Assembly (NCBI GenBank): GCA_029339505.1
Contig: JAQISU010000108.1
Span: 16,890,001 to 16,954,000, forward strand
DNA: 64,000 nucleotides
Source of the DNA: Unio delphinus
Taxonomy: Eukaryota > Mollusca > Bivalvia > Unionida > Unionidae
Direction of reading: 5' to 3'
Shown one piece after another: positions 1 to 10,712 of the stretch; within the stretch, counting starts at the first letter, position 1, and each line of letters begins with the position of its first letter. Under the pieces are notes generated by a model. That model was given only the letters and a program-made list of their open reading frames with translations. It did no database searches and was not told the DNA's origin. The translations under genes were made by a program, and so were the position numbers.

Positions 1-149
1 GTTTGCACTGTTACTCTCAACTGATATTAAAATAGTTGCAAAAGTAAATGTCTTTACTAAACAAAAGGAAAAGGTAAAATGTGTAATCATTTGTGTATCA
101 CTTGTATAAACAAAGGCGTACATGTTACTTGCAGCCAGCTGAATGTAGT

Positions 150-372
150 GTATTTCCTCCTTCCAATTGGAGATGTGGAGCACTGCACATGCATGTTGCA
201 GTTGCATCCTTCAATGAAGGAGCACCATGCACTTCATTACTGCATTGTGTTGTCCTTCCCATTTAGGAGGTGGCACACCATATATCTCATGTCCAGGGAT
301 GCATAGGAGGAGGTACTGCTGCACTGCTTCCAACATAGTATGGTTAACTTGTCCCACCTTCGGATGGGAAAG
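150..372. repeat. Degenerate hairpin minisatellite, locus 1 of 3
   Basis: Diverged units of roughly 50 bp. Each carries a short inverted repeat of the form CCTCC-CATT-GGAGG followed by GTGGAGCAC or a variant (for example CTTCCCATTTAGGAGGTGG near 260 and TCCCACCTTCGGATGGGAAA near 350). The same design recurs near 38.2-38.6 kb and 54.4-54.6 kb. Boundaries are approximate because the units are strongly diverged. Confidence 0.5.
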
Positions 373-399
373 ATCACCAGGTCTACAGTAGAGGTGATG

Positions 400-550
400 G
401 TTGTTGTTGTTGGGTTTAATGCCATTTTTCAGCACACGATAAGCTATACATAGTGGATTTTTTCTCTGGATTCTTCCTCCACCATTAATACTGGCCACCA
501 TATATAGCCTATCATGTGCTGAAAATGGCGTTAAACCCTACAACAACATT
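400..550 (+). mobile_element. SINE 3' tail with an inverted partial copy (foldback)
   Basis: Positions 454-548 match the 3' half of the SINEs at 9551 and 42060: TTCTTCCTCCACCATTAATA, then a TATAGCC segment, GCTGAAAATGGCGTTAAACC and a CAACAA tail. Positions 400-452 hold the same tail on the opposite strand (TTGTTGTTGGGTTTAATGCC and so on). The two tails face each other across about 45 bp and can form a hairpin with about 50-bp arms. The tRNA-like head is missing, so this is a truncated, rearranged copy. Confidence 0.8.
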
Positions 551-711
551 AATCCTTATCCAAGCCATTGTTTTTTATTTTCACTCCTAATTTAGTGTAC
601 ATATCACTTTGTTCTTAAATATTTTGTCATTATCTACATTTGTCATTATCCAAGCCATTTTTTTAAAATTTCACTCCTAATTTAGTGTACATTTTTTCAT
701 TCTTCTTCTAG

Positions 712-767
712 TTTCATGTCTTCCGGTGCAAAAAGATGCAAACTCTCCTGTGCATGCTGTTCTTGTG
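712..767 (+). CDS. Exon 1 (of those visible) of an unidentified gene
   Basis: A 56-nt candidate internal exon. Upstream is a strong polypyrimidine acceptor (ATTTTTTCATTCTTCTTCTAG) and downstream a consensus donor (GTG|GTAAGT). One frame is open with a protein-like reading, SCLPVQKDANSPVHAVLV, entered with two nucleotides of a split codon and left in phase 0, which suits the exon at 7662. The product is unknown. Oddly, the donor and the exon end are repeated downstream as a 43-bp tandem array. With only 18 codons, this could be a chance open stretch between good splice signals; the phase match alone has a one-in-three chance probability. Confidence 0.5.
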
Positions 768-1085
768 GTAAGTTTAAAAGTCTTAAAGCTCAAAATCTCC
801 TGTAATTGTGGTAAGTTTAACAGACTTAAAGGACAAAGTCTTCTGTTCTTGTGGTAAGTTTAACAGTCTAAAGGCTCATTCTCCTGTTCTTGTAGTAAGT
901 TTAACAGACTTAAAGGACAAAGTCTTCCGTTCTTGTGGCAAGTTTAACAGACTAAAGGTGAAAAGTCTCCTATTCTTGTGGTAAGTTTAACAGACTTAAA
1001 TTTTAAAGTCTTCTGTTCTTCCTATAAGTTTAACAGACTAAAGGTGCAAAGTCTCCTGTTCTTGTGTACATTTAACAGACTTATG
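768..1085 (+). repeat. 43-bp tandem repeat carrying copied 5' splice sites
   Basis: About seven units spaced 41-43 bp apart. Each contains a variant of TTCTTGTGGTAAGTTTAACA followed by GACTTAAAGGACAAAGTC. GTAAGT-type donors sit at 768, 811, 854, 895 and 981, a GC donor (GGCAAGT) at 938, and the last two units (near 1024 and 1066) have lost it. The first unit is the real end of the exon 712-767, so the array looks like a tandem expansion of an exon/intron junction. Confidence 0.85.
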
Positions 1086-1510
1086 ATGCATAGAATATAC
1101 TGTAAATTCATTTAATTTTTTTTCATCAGTTTTTTAGTTTTGCAAAAGATGACATGATGCAAGTACTAAAATTCATGGAATGGTTTACAGAAGAATCATT
1201 TTCATTGGGTCTTGGAAAACCAATTCCAAATTAATGAATTCACAGTGTTAAAAAAATGTACCACTATTATGGATCTCTAGGTTAAAAGGTTTAAAATCAA
1301 TGGAATAAAACTCCACAATATGTACTCTCTTTTAAAATTGTTCATTTCATTTGTCCACATTAAATTCAAACGTGCCTTTATAATTGCTGCCTTCAAGTTC
1401 TTGATTTCCAATTTTCTCAGACACAGAAGTGCCTTAAAGACACCTACCATCTCTTCCCAGAAGACCCATATAGTAACCACATGATTTGTAAGTTTGTTTC
1501 AGGCACGTTA

Positions 1511-1512
<2 letters not shown>
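1086..1512. other. Intron sequence without recognised feature
   Basis: AT-rich, with no convincing exon, element end or tandem repeat seen. The short minus-strand open frame near 1277-1480 has no recognisable protein character. Confidence 0.4.

Positions 1513-1587
<75 letters not shown>
1513..1587. repeat. (AT)n microsatellite
   Basis: About 37 uninterrupted AT repeats, self-complementary and able to extrude a cruciform. Confidence 0.98.
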
Positions 1588-1589
<2 letters not shown>

Positions 1590-2263
1590 CCTAAACATAA
1601 CAGGAGCAGCTGTGGTAGCTTGCTAATGTAAGCGCACTCTTTTTACTGTTTAAAACCTCCAGTCCACACCCTGGTACTGCCCACCACCCTTCAGACAGGG
1701 GATTTTGATGCATGTTCTGTCATATATTAGATGGATATACCTGTTGTTATTTCTGGTTTAAAGATTGTTTAGTTATTTGAAAAATTTTAATAGCAGTTTT
1801 TACCTTTGACCCTCACTCAGTACTCCAGGCATGGTAATGATTAATGACATACATCTGGGAGAACTTTTTCCAGAAAAAATCTGACATAAATGGCTATATC
1901 ATATGAAGTTCACAAGAGCCATGTTCTATTTTATAACCGTTGTATATTGTTGTGATGTAATTACAAAGCACACTTACTAGGTCACATAAACTTTATGACA
2001 AGCAGTAAGTATAATGGATTTAAGTGAGTTGCATTTGCTTGTGTAATTAAAGACAGTTTTGTTGCCATTTATCTTTTAATTAAGGTTAAATGCAAACTAA
2101 TTAATCATTAGTGGGCTTGGGTAATATGATGAGTGTGTTCATGTGAAAGAGTAATTGGCATGTGGTGGAGTGTTTGTTATGGTACTGATTAGCATTTTAA
2201 ACATTTTCAAAATATACTGAAACACAAGCTAGATGAAAGCTCACTTGATAAGTATGATCTGAA
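1588..2263. other. Intron sequence without recognised feature
   Basis: Unique-looking AT-rich sequence. No splice-flanked open frame or repeat unit was identified. Confidence 0.4.
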
Positions 2264-2410
2264 TTGATAATAATAAATAATAATAATAAAGACTTTATGT
2301 AGAGAAGGTAACTCAATTAGTTACAAAACTAACCTACCTTTAGGCCTTCTGTCTGTTATGTGCAATATATACAATACATACAACATGATGTGAAGAGTCT
2401 GGCTTGATTG
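2264..2410 (-). mobile_element. 3' end of a LINE (family B), minus orientation
   Basis: An AAT-rich tail followed by AGACTTTATGTAGAGAAGG and TAACTCAATTAGTTACAAAACTAA, then ACATACAACATGATGTGAAG. The same order occurs at 48478-48578 continued at 50009, and in shorter form at 58962 and 59335. The tail reads as ATT repeats on the minus strand, so this is a heavily 5'-truncated minus-strand copy. Confidence 0.8.
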
Positions 2411-2789
2411 AAAGGGACAAAGTATCTGTGTAAAACCAGAATGATTTTATCATTAGCATTAGTTTAGTTTTGGATAGCTTTCTTTCATTGCATCTTGTTA
2501 ATATAGAAATTGTACTTATTCTTTTGTTGCATATTATAGTAGCCCCATGTTTTTGTTTTAAGACCTGATTAACATCTTTATTTTGTATTTTATTCTATTC
2601 TGGGCCTAGCGATGTTTGTATTTTTATCAAGGTTATAAAAATAAATAAATGAATAAATGCATGCATTAGTGAGGAATCCCTGGTAGGTGACCTCTTGTTA
2701 AGTTATAATTAGGGTAGGCTAGAGTCCTTGCATTGTACGTGTTACCTTTTGTTGCATGGATGTTTTTATAACCAAATCTTTTCAGCTAG

Positions 2790-4110
2790 AAGCAAGGTCT
2801 AAGCAGGGCATGAGTAAGCTTGGTGATAAGAAGTCCTCAGTAACTCACCCCACTTGTTTATCTTTCACTTGCTGTGAGAGGACAGAGGATTGGCCGTCTG
2901 CAGTCTATGGTCATAGGATCTTCCCCATTTCCTTGGACAGCTGTGAACAGTGCTCAGGACTTGTTCCCTCTCTTGCGGAGTGTACTTCTTCCATTGGTTC
3001 CTTGTTGGTGCCAGTGCTAACCTTTTTTCATTGGCTTCATCCACATAGGAACCACCTTGGTGTTTGCTTTGATGGGAAGTCTTCAAATTTGAACTCAGCT
3101 GTTCAGCCTAGTCTATATATTCAAAACTTTTTCCAGGGTAATGCAAGTAGTTGCTTAGGTGTTAGTCAATAGTAACCTGGCTTAGTCTTCTGCCAAATCC
3201 AGAGAAATTGGAGCTCATTCCATCTCTAATTTCCTTCATGAACAGAGGACTAGACTTCCATCTCTAATTTCCTTCATGAACAGAGGACTAGACTTGTTTG
3301 TTTAATTTGAGATAGAGTAGACAAGATTCATCCCTGTTGGAGGCATTATGAGTAAAGACCATGTCGTTTGTTTGCTCTTTTTGCTCTGATGGGGATCTTG
3401 AACTCTGCAGAAGACATGGTTCTCCAGAGAAGACTGCATTTTTATCCTTTCCTGTTTCTCCTTTTGGCACTCTGATTTTGCTGGATGGGGATTTCCACCA
3501 TTATCTGTTTTGTTGGACAAATTGGGACTGGTTTTTTTAGTCTGAGTCCCCATGCACCCACTGTACCTAGCTCCTACTTGTTTGCAGATGTGTCTGAGTC
3601 AGAGTGTGGAACTCATCTTGATCTCAGAAGGACTGATTCTTCATGATTTTGGGTCCTATGATGAATCTATCTTCCACACCAACAATTTTGAGATGAGGAC
3701 AGTGTTTAGGTGTTCATTCACCAAACAAAAAAATTGTTGCTCCATTGGTGGTATCATACCACAGAAGACAATGAGGCACACATGTACCTTCTCCCTGTAA
3801 AGAGATTTAGAACCTTCTTTGCTGACCTATATCAGAAGTAATTACCCAGTGGGTTCCCTGGCAAAATATATTTTGGTAGAAAGTCTGCCAAAATAAGAGG
3901 TGCAATTTCTCTGATCAGCAGCAGACTCCCTATACAGCTTTAGGGACTATGCCATTTTCAGCACAAAATGTTTAGAGAAACCCTGCCATTGGGGCAGATA
4001 AGCACAAAACAGACCTGATTTTAAGGCAAAGACCACTGCCTCACTCCCAAATGCCAAATGGAATCTTTCATGTGTCACTCTGTCTTTTTATGCTCCCTCA
4101 TGAGCCTCTG
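2790..4110 (+). pseudogene. DIRS-like retrotransposon fragment: RT end, RNase H and downstream
   Basis: Broken plus-strand reading. Near 3190 the frame gives LPNPEKLELIPSL, like the 'KSELIPSQ' stretch that follows the catalytic block in DIRS-type reverse transcriptases. Near 3390-3470 LMGILNSAEDMVLQRRLHFYPF matches their linker ('ILNSA.DIV..GRLHLRPL'). Near 3590-3630 SESECGTHLDLRRTD corresponds to the RNase H start ('DAS..GWGAHLDL'). Around 3970-4080 a weaker match to the 'W..P.IDLFA...N.KLP.FVSP' region continues. Stops and shifts are frequent, and a 38-bp segment is duplicated in tandem (3219-3296). No tyrosine recombinase or terminal repeat was found. Family assignment rests on motif resemblance. 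Confidence 0.7.
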
Positions 4111-4350
4111 AGTGAAGTTCAGTTGGGATGTTAATCTAGTTTTTAATAATGTTACTGGAGATGATTATGAAGAAATTGTTGAACATTACCACAATGTCTT
4201 ATACAGATGTTGCTATATTCTCATTTTGCTTAAGTCTAGGGAGAAAGTAACTGTTCTTGTGTGGTGTCTGCTATTTTAGATGCTTCCACAATGTCGTGAT
4301 ACCTGTTACTTACTCTTCAGCCTGTTTATAGTAATTCTCTATTGTCTTAT
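4111..4350. other. Unassigned sequence between two element fragments
   Basis: No motif or repeat recognised. It may be further decayed DIRS sequence or plain intron. Confidence 0.35.
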
Positions 4351-4419
<69 letters not shown>

Positions 4420-4660
4420 GACTTTTATAACACCTAATCATTAGAAGCTCTAAGTTTTTTTTACAAACATATATATTGATATGACTGAAAAAAACAACAA
4501 AACAGACACCATAAAATCAGAAAACAAAAACTTGCTAAAAATATTTATGGTAATAAACATTGTTAGGTCTTTAAATTTGTTATTACAGTCAAAAAGGTGA
4601 GTTTTATGAGTACTCTTGAAAGGGATCACGGTGTCTTTGTGTCTAATATGTATCAGGTAC
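4351..4660 (-). mobile_element. 3' end of a LINE (family A), minus orientation
   Basis: Begins with about 22 AAT repeats (4351-4416), then GAGGACTTTTATAACACC, TAATCATTAGAAGCTCTAAG and CTCTTGAAAGGGATCAC followed by GTGTCTTTGTGTC. This matches 48600-48845 almost point for point, which is the 3' UTR and last codons of LINE A. A 5'-truncated insertion. Confidence 0.85.
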
Positions 4661-4731
4661 TTAGCTTTATTTCTTCACTTTCTATAGCTTTGCATGTCTT
4701 TTTTTCTTGTGGAAATAGAGTGAATGAGTAT

Positions 4732-5635
4732 GTGAAATACGAATCCAGAAAAAAAAGTCACAGAAAAAAAAGTCACAGAAAAAAAGTCACAGGAAAAAAG
4801 TCACAATGAAAAAGAGCCATAGGAAAAAAAGTCACAGGATAAAAATAAGTGAGAATATCACACAAATTTAGAAACCATAAATAATATATTACGATGGAGA
4901 TAATTTTAAATAAAATTCAAATATATACACTCCGAAACATTTCAACTTGTAATGAAAACTAAATCCAATAGAACAATTATCTAGCTTATAATAACATTAA
5001 ACGTTTGGCTGAAACCAGTATGTTGAATTGTTTAACAATCCCAGGCTACAAAGGGACATTACATCATAAAAATCTTTTGTTCTGCCAATGTAACAAATTA
5101 GTGTCTTACTTGGCTTCAGACCTATATTCATCTATTCCATATTGTATTCAATGAAGCAAATGCAATGTTTATTTCATTATTTGTTCACATTAGGTTGACA
5201 TTTTTTTGGATATGTATCTTTTTGATTTTTATGTAAAGTTTTCTCTATAGTAATATAGTATGTACTGTACCAAAATTTGTGTTATATTCCCGTTTTTAAC
5301 CTGTGATTTTTTTTCTATAACTCTTAATTCTTGTGACTTTTTTTCTTGCGACATTTTTCCGTAACTTTTTTCATTTGGCTTTTTTCCTGGATTATAATAA
5401 TAATAATAATCTATTATCATGCATTATTATGTGAATTTAAAAATGAAAATTTATATATTTACTCTGAAATATAATTTAGTCCTACCCAAAACTGACTTTT
5501 TTCCTACCCAAAACTGTGACTTTTTTTCCGCAGAGTGTGACTTTTTTTCCTGTGACTTTTTTTCCTAGCCGAAATTGTGACTTTTTTCCCATGACTTTTT
5601 TTCCTGTGACTTTTTTTCTGCGCACCGTGAAATAC
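4732..5635. mobile_element. Non-autonomous DNA transposon with tandem-repeat inverted ends
   Basis: The left end (4741-4850) is a tandem array of GTCACAGAAAAAAAA units. The right end (about 5300-5626) is the same unit on the other strand (TGTGACTTTTTTTCC). The outermost parts read GAATCCAGAAAAAAAAGTC on the left and, reverse complemented, GGTGCGCAGAAAAAAAGTC on the right. A 9-bp direct repeat, GTGAAATAC, flanks both sides (4732-4740 and 5627-5635). A 9-bp target duplication with long inverted ends is the habit of Mutator-like elements, so a MULE-type MITE is inferred. The roughly 450-bp middle has no coding signal. Short open frames inside the A-rich units are artefacts. Confidence 0.75.
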
Positions 5636-5764
5636 AGTCCTAGATAACCAGCTGAAAATATATAGAAGTCACATGAGCATGACTGTCATGGTTACCTTAT
5701 TGTTGTATGGATGAGTTGTGATATATCTACAGCCCATTTTTCAAGAGTATAGTGAACTAAAACC

Positions 5765-5945
5765 CAAATAATCCTAGAATTTCTAACACAAGTCCTAATA
5801 ATTTAAGTTCTGAATAAACTTTTGTGGTATTCCAAAATAAGTCCAATTCTGGAAGCGATGATGTACCTGTGATGTGCCGACAATCTTTTGTTGAATCACA
5901 AAATTGCAATCCAAGAGGATGTCCTTATTTGAATTTCACAATAAA
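5765..5945. repeat. Dispersed repeat family R1, copy 1
   Basis: TGGTATTCCAAAATAAGTCC, then a GATGATGTACC stretch, TTGTTGAATCACAAAATTGC and AATCCAAGA. Shares order and wording with 16780-16930. It may be part of an LTR or DNA element; no ends were located. Confidence 0.6.
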
Positions 5946-6584
5946 GACAGATCACTGTTTCCAAGAATGTTATTTTTGAGCACTTCATATTTCCAGAGGA
6001 GAATAACTGAAATTAAATAATTTGAATAAATAAATTCCAGCCCAACTTAAATACTGGACACAGCAACAATACAACTGATTCTGGTTGGATCTTAAGCATG
6101 AAGGAATATTTTCTAGATAAATAAGATTGTGTAATCTTCTACTTGACCTTTGGTCAGAAACAGCATTTTCTTTTTTAAAAAAACTTATATAATGGCATTT
6201 CATTCTGAAAGGTTCCAAATGTTTACAAGATAAAATCTTTGTTATAATTAGAAGTTCTGTTACTAAAATTATAATATTAAATGTAAACAACAGGTATATC
6301 TGGCATTTCATGGTTAATTTCCAATGTTCAGGACTTAGATTATAAAAAAACAATGCTCTTTACAAAACCAGAATCATCATTTCAGGTCAGGCAGAAAAGG
6401 AACTTAATTTTGGACAAGGTCAAGTCCAAAATGCAACTGTCAACATCATAATACAATGACTTAAAAAAACCTAACAAACAGTGCAAATTAAAATAACACT
6501 AAAAACATTTTTCATGTGTCTTTCCCATTGCTTGACTGTGCATCAATGGAAATAAATTTTCTGAATGTTTCATCTTAAGCTGAT
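5946..6584. other. Intron sequence without recognised feature
   Basis: No recognised motif. The minus-strand open frame at 5985-6353 has no identifiable domain and no coding-like neighbours. Confidence 0.35.
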
Positions 6585-7378
6585 TAAGATGAAGTTGCTT
6601 GCTTACGATGTCAGCTGAGTAACTTAATAGCTCTGACAGCTGCTTGCTTATGATGTCAGCTGAATAATTTAACAGCAGCTGAGTAACTTCACAGCTCTGA
6701 CAGTTGCTTGCTTATGATGTCAGCTGAGTAACATAACAGCTCTGACATTTTCTTGCTTATGGTCTCAGCTGAGTAACTTTACAGCTCAGACAGTTGCTTG
6801 CTTGTGATGTCAGCTGAATAATTTAACAGCAGCTGAGTAACTACACAGCTCTGAGAGTTGTTTGCTTATGATGTCAGCTGAGTAAATTAACAGCTCTGAC
6901 ATTTTCTTGCTTATGGTGTCAGCTGAGTAACTTAACAGCTCAGACAGTTGCTTGCTTATGTCAGCTGAGTAACTTAACAGCTCTGACAGTTGCTTGCTTA
7001 TCGTGTCAGCTGAGTAACTTGACAGCTCTGACAGTTGCTTGCTTATATCAGCTGAGTAACTTAACAGCTCAGACAGTTGCTTGCTTATGTCAGCTGAGTA
7101 ACTTAACAGCTCTGACAGTTGCTTGCTTATCGTGTCAGCTGAGTAACTTGACAGCTCTGACAGTTGCTTGCTTATATCAGCTGAGTAACTTAAAAGGTCT
7201 GACAGTTGCTTGCTTATGTCAGCTGAGTAACTTAACAGCTCTGACAGTTGCATGCTTATGTCAGCAGAGTAACTTAACAGCTCTGATGGTTGCTTGCTTA
7301 TGATGTAAGCTGAGTAACTTAACAGCTCTAACAGTTGCTTGCTTATGATGTCAGCTGAGTAACTTAACAGCTCAGTCT
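6585..7378. repeat. 42/45-bp tandem array with CAGCTG core
   Basis: About 17 units of TCAGCTGAGTAACTTAACAG followed by CTCTGACAGTTGCTTGCTTA; some units carry an extra ATG (45 bp) or a longer insertion. Every unit has the palindrome CAGCTG and an imperfect GTCAG...CTGAC inversion. The multiple-of-three length leaves open frames on both strands (for example a 192-codon one on the minus strand), which I treat as artefacts. Confidence 0.95.
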
Positions 7379-7661
7379 GAATGGTCATTGGTGGATTAAC
7401 ATATTGTGGTTTTTGTAGTCAAGAGACAAAAGTAATTGAATTTGTTTTTATTTTAGATTTTTAAAACATGCATTTGTAAAATTTATATGCTGTACTTGTG
7501 TATACATGTTGTTTCTGGACTAATTTGTATTAAACTGTTACATTGTAAGTATGTTACTGAATTTTATTGGGTTACAACAGTTTTTTTGTGTTCCTATTGA
7601 TTTAACATACATAGTACAAACTCTAACTTTTTGCTTGATTAAAACACATTTTGATTTTCAG

Positions 7662-7724
7662 GTGACACATAATGAAGAATGGAATCAATATGATATATGG
7701 GAGCTTGCACGTTTATCAAAGCAG
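7662..7724 (+). CDS. Exon 2 of the unidentified gene
   Basis: A 63-nt exon flanked by TTTTGATTTTCAG and GTAAGT. It enters and leaves in phase 0 and encodes 21 residues containing EEWNQYDIWELARLSKQ. Amphipathic helix-like composition (W, L, E, K, R, Q) and clean splice sites make it look like real coding sequence. The phases fit both the candidate exon at 712 and the exon at 34954. I do not recognise the family; a helical-repeat type scaffold protein would be a guess only. It sits 0.28 kb after a tandem array. Confidence 0.75.
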
Positions 7725-9536
7725 GTAAGTACATGAATGTATATGTTTAGTAAAGAAGATATCAAAAATGTCATTTGATCACTAAATGGTGTATTTATTT
7801 GACTTGGAGAGTGGCATAGAAAGGAGGTCCATGTCTCACCATCATGCATGAATGAAAAAAAATTAAAACTTTTGATCATACCATACATAATAAGTAAGCT
7901 GCTATATGAGATAGGTATGTTGCTACAAGTTGTAACATGCATTACCTGGAACTGAATTAAACCCCAAATTGGGTTGCAGTGACTTGTGTATCACACTGGA
8001 CTAAATTTTAGGATGTAGGTCATTTTATCAGAACTCTGCACTTTTAGAAATTCTGTATGTGTGTGTGTAATATTTGCTTGAATATGTGGTCAGCAGAGGA
8101 AGAAGTACAACATCGTTTTTCATGCAAAGAATTGGTTTTAAAAAAATAGTTTGATTAGTAGAAATGTAGCATAATAGAGAAGTGTCAGACTTGAGCATGA
8201 CAACCCCAGAATTGTATTTACTAGTCTCTGTTCTGAGCCGTGGTTTTCTGTCAGACAGAATTGGATTTGTATTGTAACCATGTCTAGATTCAATAGAATT
8301 GACTGAAAATGTCAGGGTTCTCTGTTATCTTGCAGAATACTGATCAGACACAGTATTTTCTCTAGCTGTTGATATCCAATAAATTAGAAATGATTGATAT
8401 AGATGGAAAATCAAAGCAAATGAAGCTCATGAATTTCTATGTCACCAGTCGTGGATTGAAATGGTAAACCTGTATTAGAAACATCATGCTTGACACTGCG
8501 GAATGGATTCAGTTTGTGCAGATTTCTGATGGAAACAATCTTTTATGAGTTTATCTTTTATGGTGTCATTTTGGAATAGCTTTAATGTGTATTGTTTGGA
8601 GAAAAAAAAGTAGGCCAGTTGTTGAAACAACTTATTGTTTTGTGTCCGAGCTCTGAAATAAACCATTGTCTCATAGCTGGGTTATGGATACATAGAAATA
8701 TGATTTTAAAGAAGGGTATACATAAATAAATAATAAGAGATATTTTTTCTTTTTCAATTTACATACATTTTGTTCTCTATATTATAGAACCACAAAGTTA
8801 TTTTTTGTAATGCAAGACATTATACTGCTATGCTATGGTATATATTATTGGTTGATATAAAGTCTGCAGGTGTGTCAAATTATGCAATTATAAGACATAG
8901 GGTTGACAATGTTGGTGTGTAATTTCATCTGACTATGACAAAGTTCAACCAGGGTTGTTTTCATGTAGGAGAGATTAAATGGCACTAAATGGAAATCCCA
9001 AGTGAAAATGAAAGAACACTTAAGATTTCCTGGTGTCTAAGTATTTTAATTAATCTGTCAACAACATAGATTGTGTTAAATATCAGACAATATGAATTAT
9101 TATATTTGATCCAGAGCTCTCTAGTAAAACCTTTTATAGGAAAGATATCTTTGGGATATACAAATTATATACTCTACATCCAGTAGGGATTAAAATCTCT
9201 GTATAAATGGTAATTCAGGTTAAATACTGAAATGGTTCTTAAATATTATTGATTATTCTTAAAGTTCCTAAGAGTACTTTATGTTCACTGATATTTCAGT
9301 TCTGAATTATTTTTCACTGAGTTTATATGTCCTCAAATGTTTTTTGACTGCATAGGTACAATCTCCAATGGCTCCTTCATTGTGTAAATGCACCTTCCAA
9401 TGACTTCTCCACTGTATAGTGAATTATAAGGGTACTTCTTGTAATGGGGACTCCCATGTCTCGACATTCTTATAACTTCCATAAATTAAACAAGTGAATA
9501 ATTTTAAGTCATTCTTTTGTCACAGAGTTTGACTAT
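7725..9536. other. Intron sequence without recognised feature
   Basis: AT-rich. No tandem repeat, element end or splice-flanked open frame was recognised. Short open frames here lack protein character. Confidence 0.4.
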
Positions 9537-9768
9537 TACAAATACAGTTGGGGCCCCAAGTGGCTGGGTGGTCTAAAGCGCTATCCGCTTCGGCCAATGT
9601 GGGTATGTGAGAAAGCTTGCCAGTAGTTTTTCGTGGGTTGGTGGTTCTTTCCGGTGTTTTTCCTGGCTTCTTCCTCCACCATTAATACTGGCTGCCATGT
9701 ATAGCCTATGTTGTGCTGAAAAATGGCGTTAAACACTACAACAACAACAACAACTACAAATACAATTG
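9537..9768 (+). mobile_element. SINE family S1, copy with target duplications
   Basis: The element spans 9551-9754. The head GGGGCCCCAAGTGGCTGGG with GGTCTAAAGCGC is tRNA-like, but the B-box region present in the 42060 copy is deleted here. The 3' half has TTCTTCCTCCACCATTAATA, TGGCTGCCATGTATAGCC and AAAAATGGCGTTAAAC, ending in (CAA)n. Target duplications are TACAAATACAGTTG (9537-9550) and TACAAATACAATTG (9755-9768), 13 of 14 matching. It is non-coding and would be moved by a partner LINE. Confidence 0.9.
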
Positions 9769-10235
9769 TATTTATGAACCTTGAATCTGTGTCATGTAGG
9801 CTGTCATGATGGACGGAAAAATGAGCCAAATCCAAGTTTTGGAAAAATTTGGGATAAAAAAGGTGGAAAAATGTTGTTTGTTAAAAATAATTTGTAGTGT
9901 ATATTAATTTGAGTACATCTTTTCTTTTGTAAACCTTTTGGGAGAGCAGTTGTATTTTTGTTTGACTATTTAAGTAGCATTGTTAGTCCATTAAATATTT
10001 TTTCATTTGCTGAATCAATGTTACTGGTCCTATGTCATAAATGTTTTAATAGGGTATTGACATTACATTCAGAGTTTTCCTTTCTGTTGCATTAACAGTA
10101 TACCTGGTAAATTATAGGCTTCAATGTCAGTACATCTATTTTTGTCAACATGCTCTCTAATGTCAATATTGTTTTGGAGGGTGTTGGCTGTTGTTTAAAT
10201 GTCATCATCCCACATTTTAGTTACATTGTTATGAA
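9769..10235. other. Intron sequence without recognised feature
   Basis: Nothing beyond ordinary AT-rich sequence was seen. Confidence 0.4.
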
Positions 10236-10712
10236 CACATGTAGCAATTAAAATACACAACCTATGTTGTAGCAATTAAAATACACAACATATGTCCCAA
10301 TTAGAATACACAACATATGTTGTAGCAATTAAAATACACAACATATTTAGCAATTAAAATACACAAAATATGTACCAATTAGAATACACAACATATGTTG
10401 TAGCAATTAAAATACACAACATATGTAGCAATTAAAATACACAACATTTGTAGCAATTAAAATACACAACACATGTAGCAGTTAAAATACACAACATATG
10501 TTGTAGCAATTAAAATACACAACATATGTTGTAGCAATTAAAATACACAACACATGTAGCAGTTAAAATACACAACATATGTTGTAGGAATTAAAATACA
10601 CAACATATGTTGTAGCAATTAAAATACACAACATATGTTGTAGCAATTAAAATACACAACATATGTAGCAATTAAAATACGCAACATATGTTGTAGCAAT
10701 TAAAATACACAA
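10236..10712. repeat. 25/28-bp tandem array
   Basis: About 18 units of TAGCAATTAAAATACACAAC followed by ATATG or ATATGTTG. The longer form contains the palindrome AACATATGTT. The two unit lengths are interspersed, which points to repeated unequal exchange. Confidence 0.95.

Noticed and set aside
2756..3172. 138-codon plus open frame as a host gene
   Set aside because: It overlaps the reverse-transcriptase part of the decayed DIRS-like fragment and has no splice signals.
6810..7388. 192-codon minus open frame repeating SADISKQLSELLSY
   Set aside because: 42/45-bp array artefact. An opposite-strand open frame exists in the same place.
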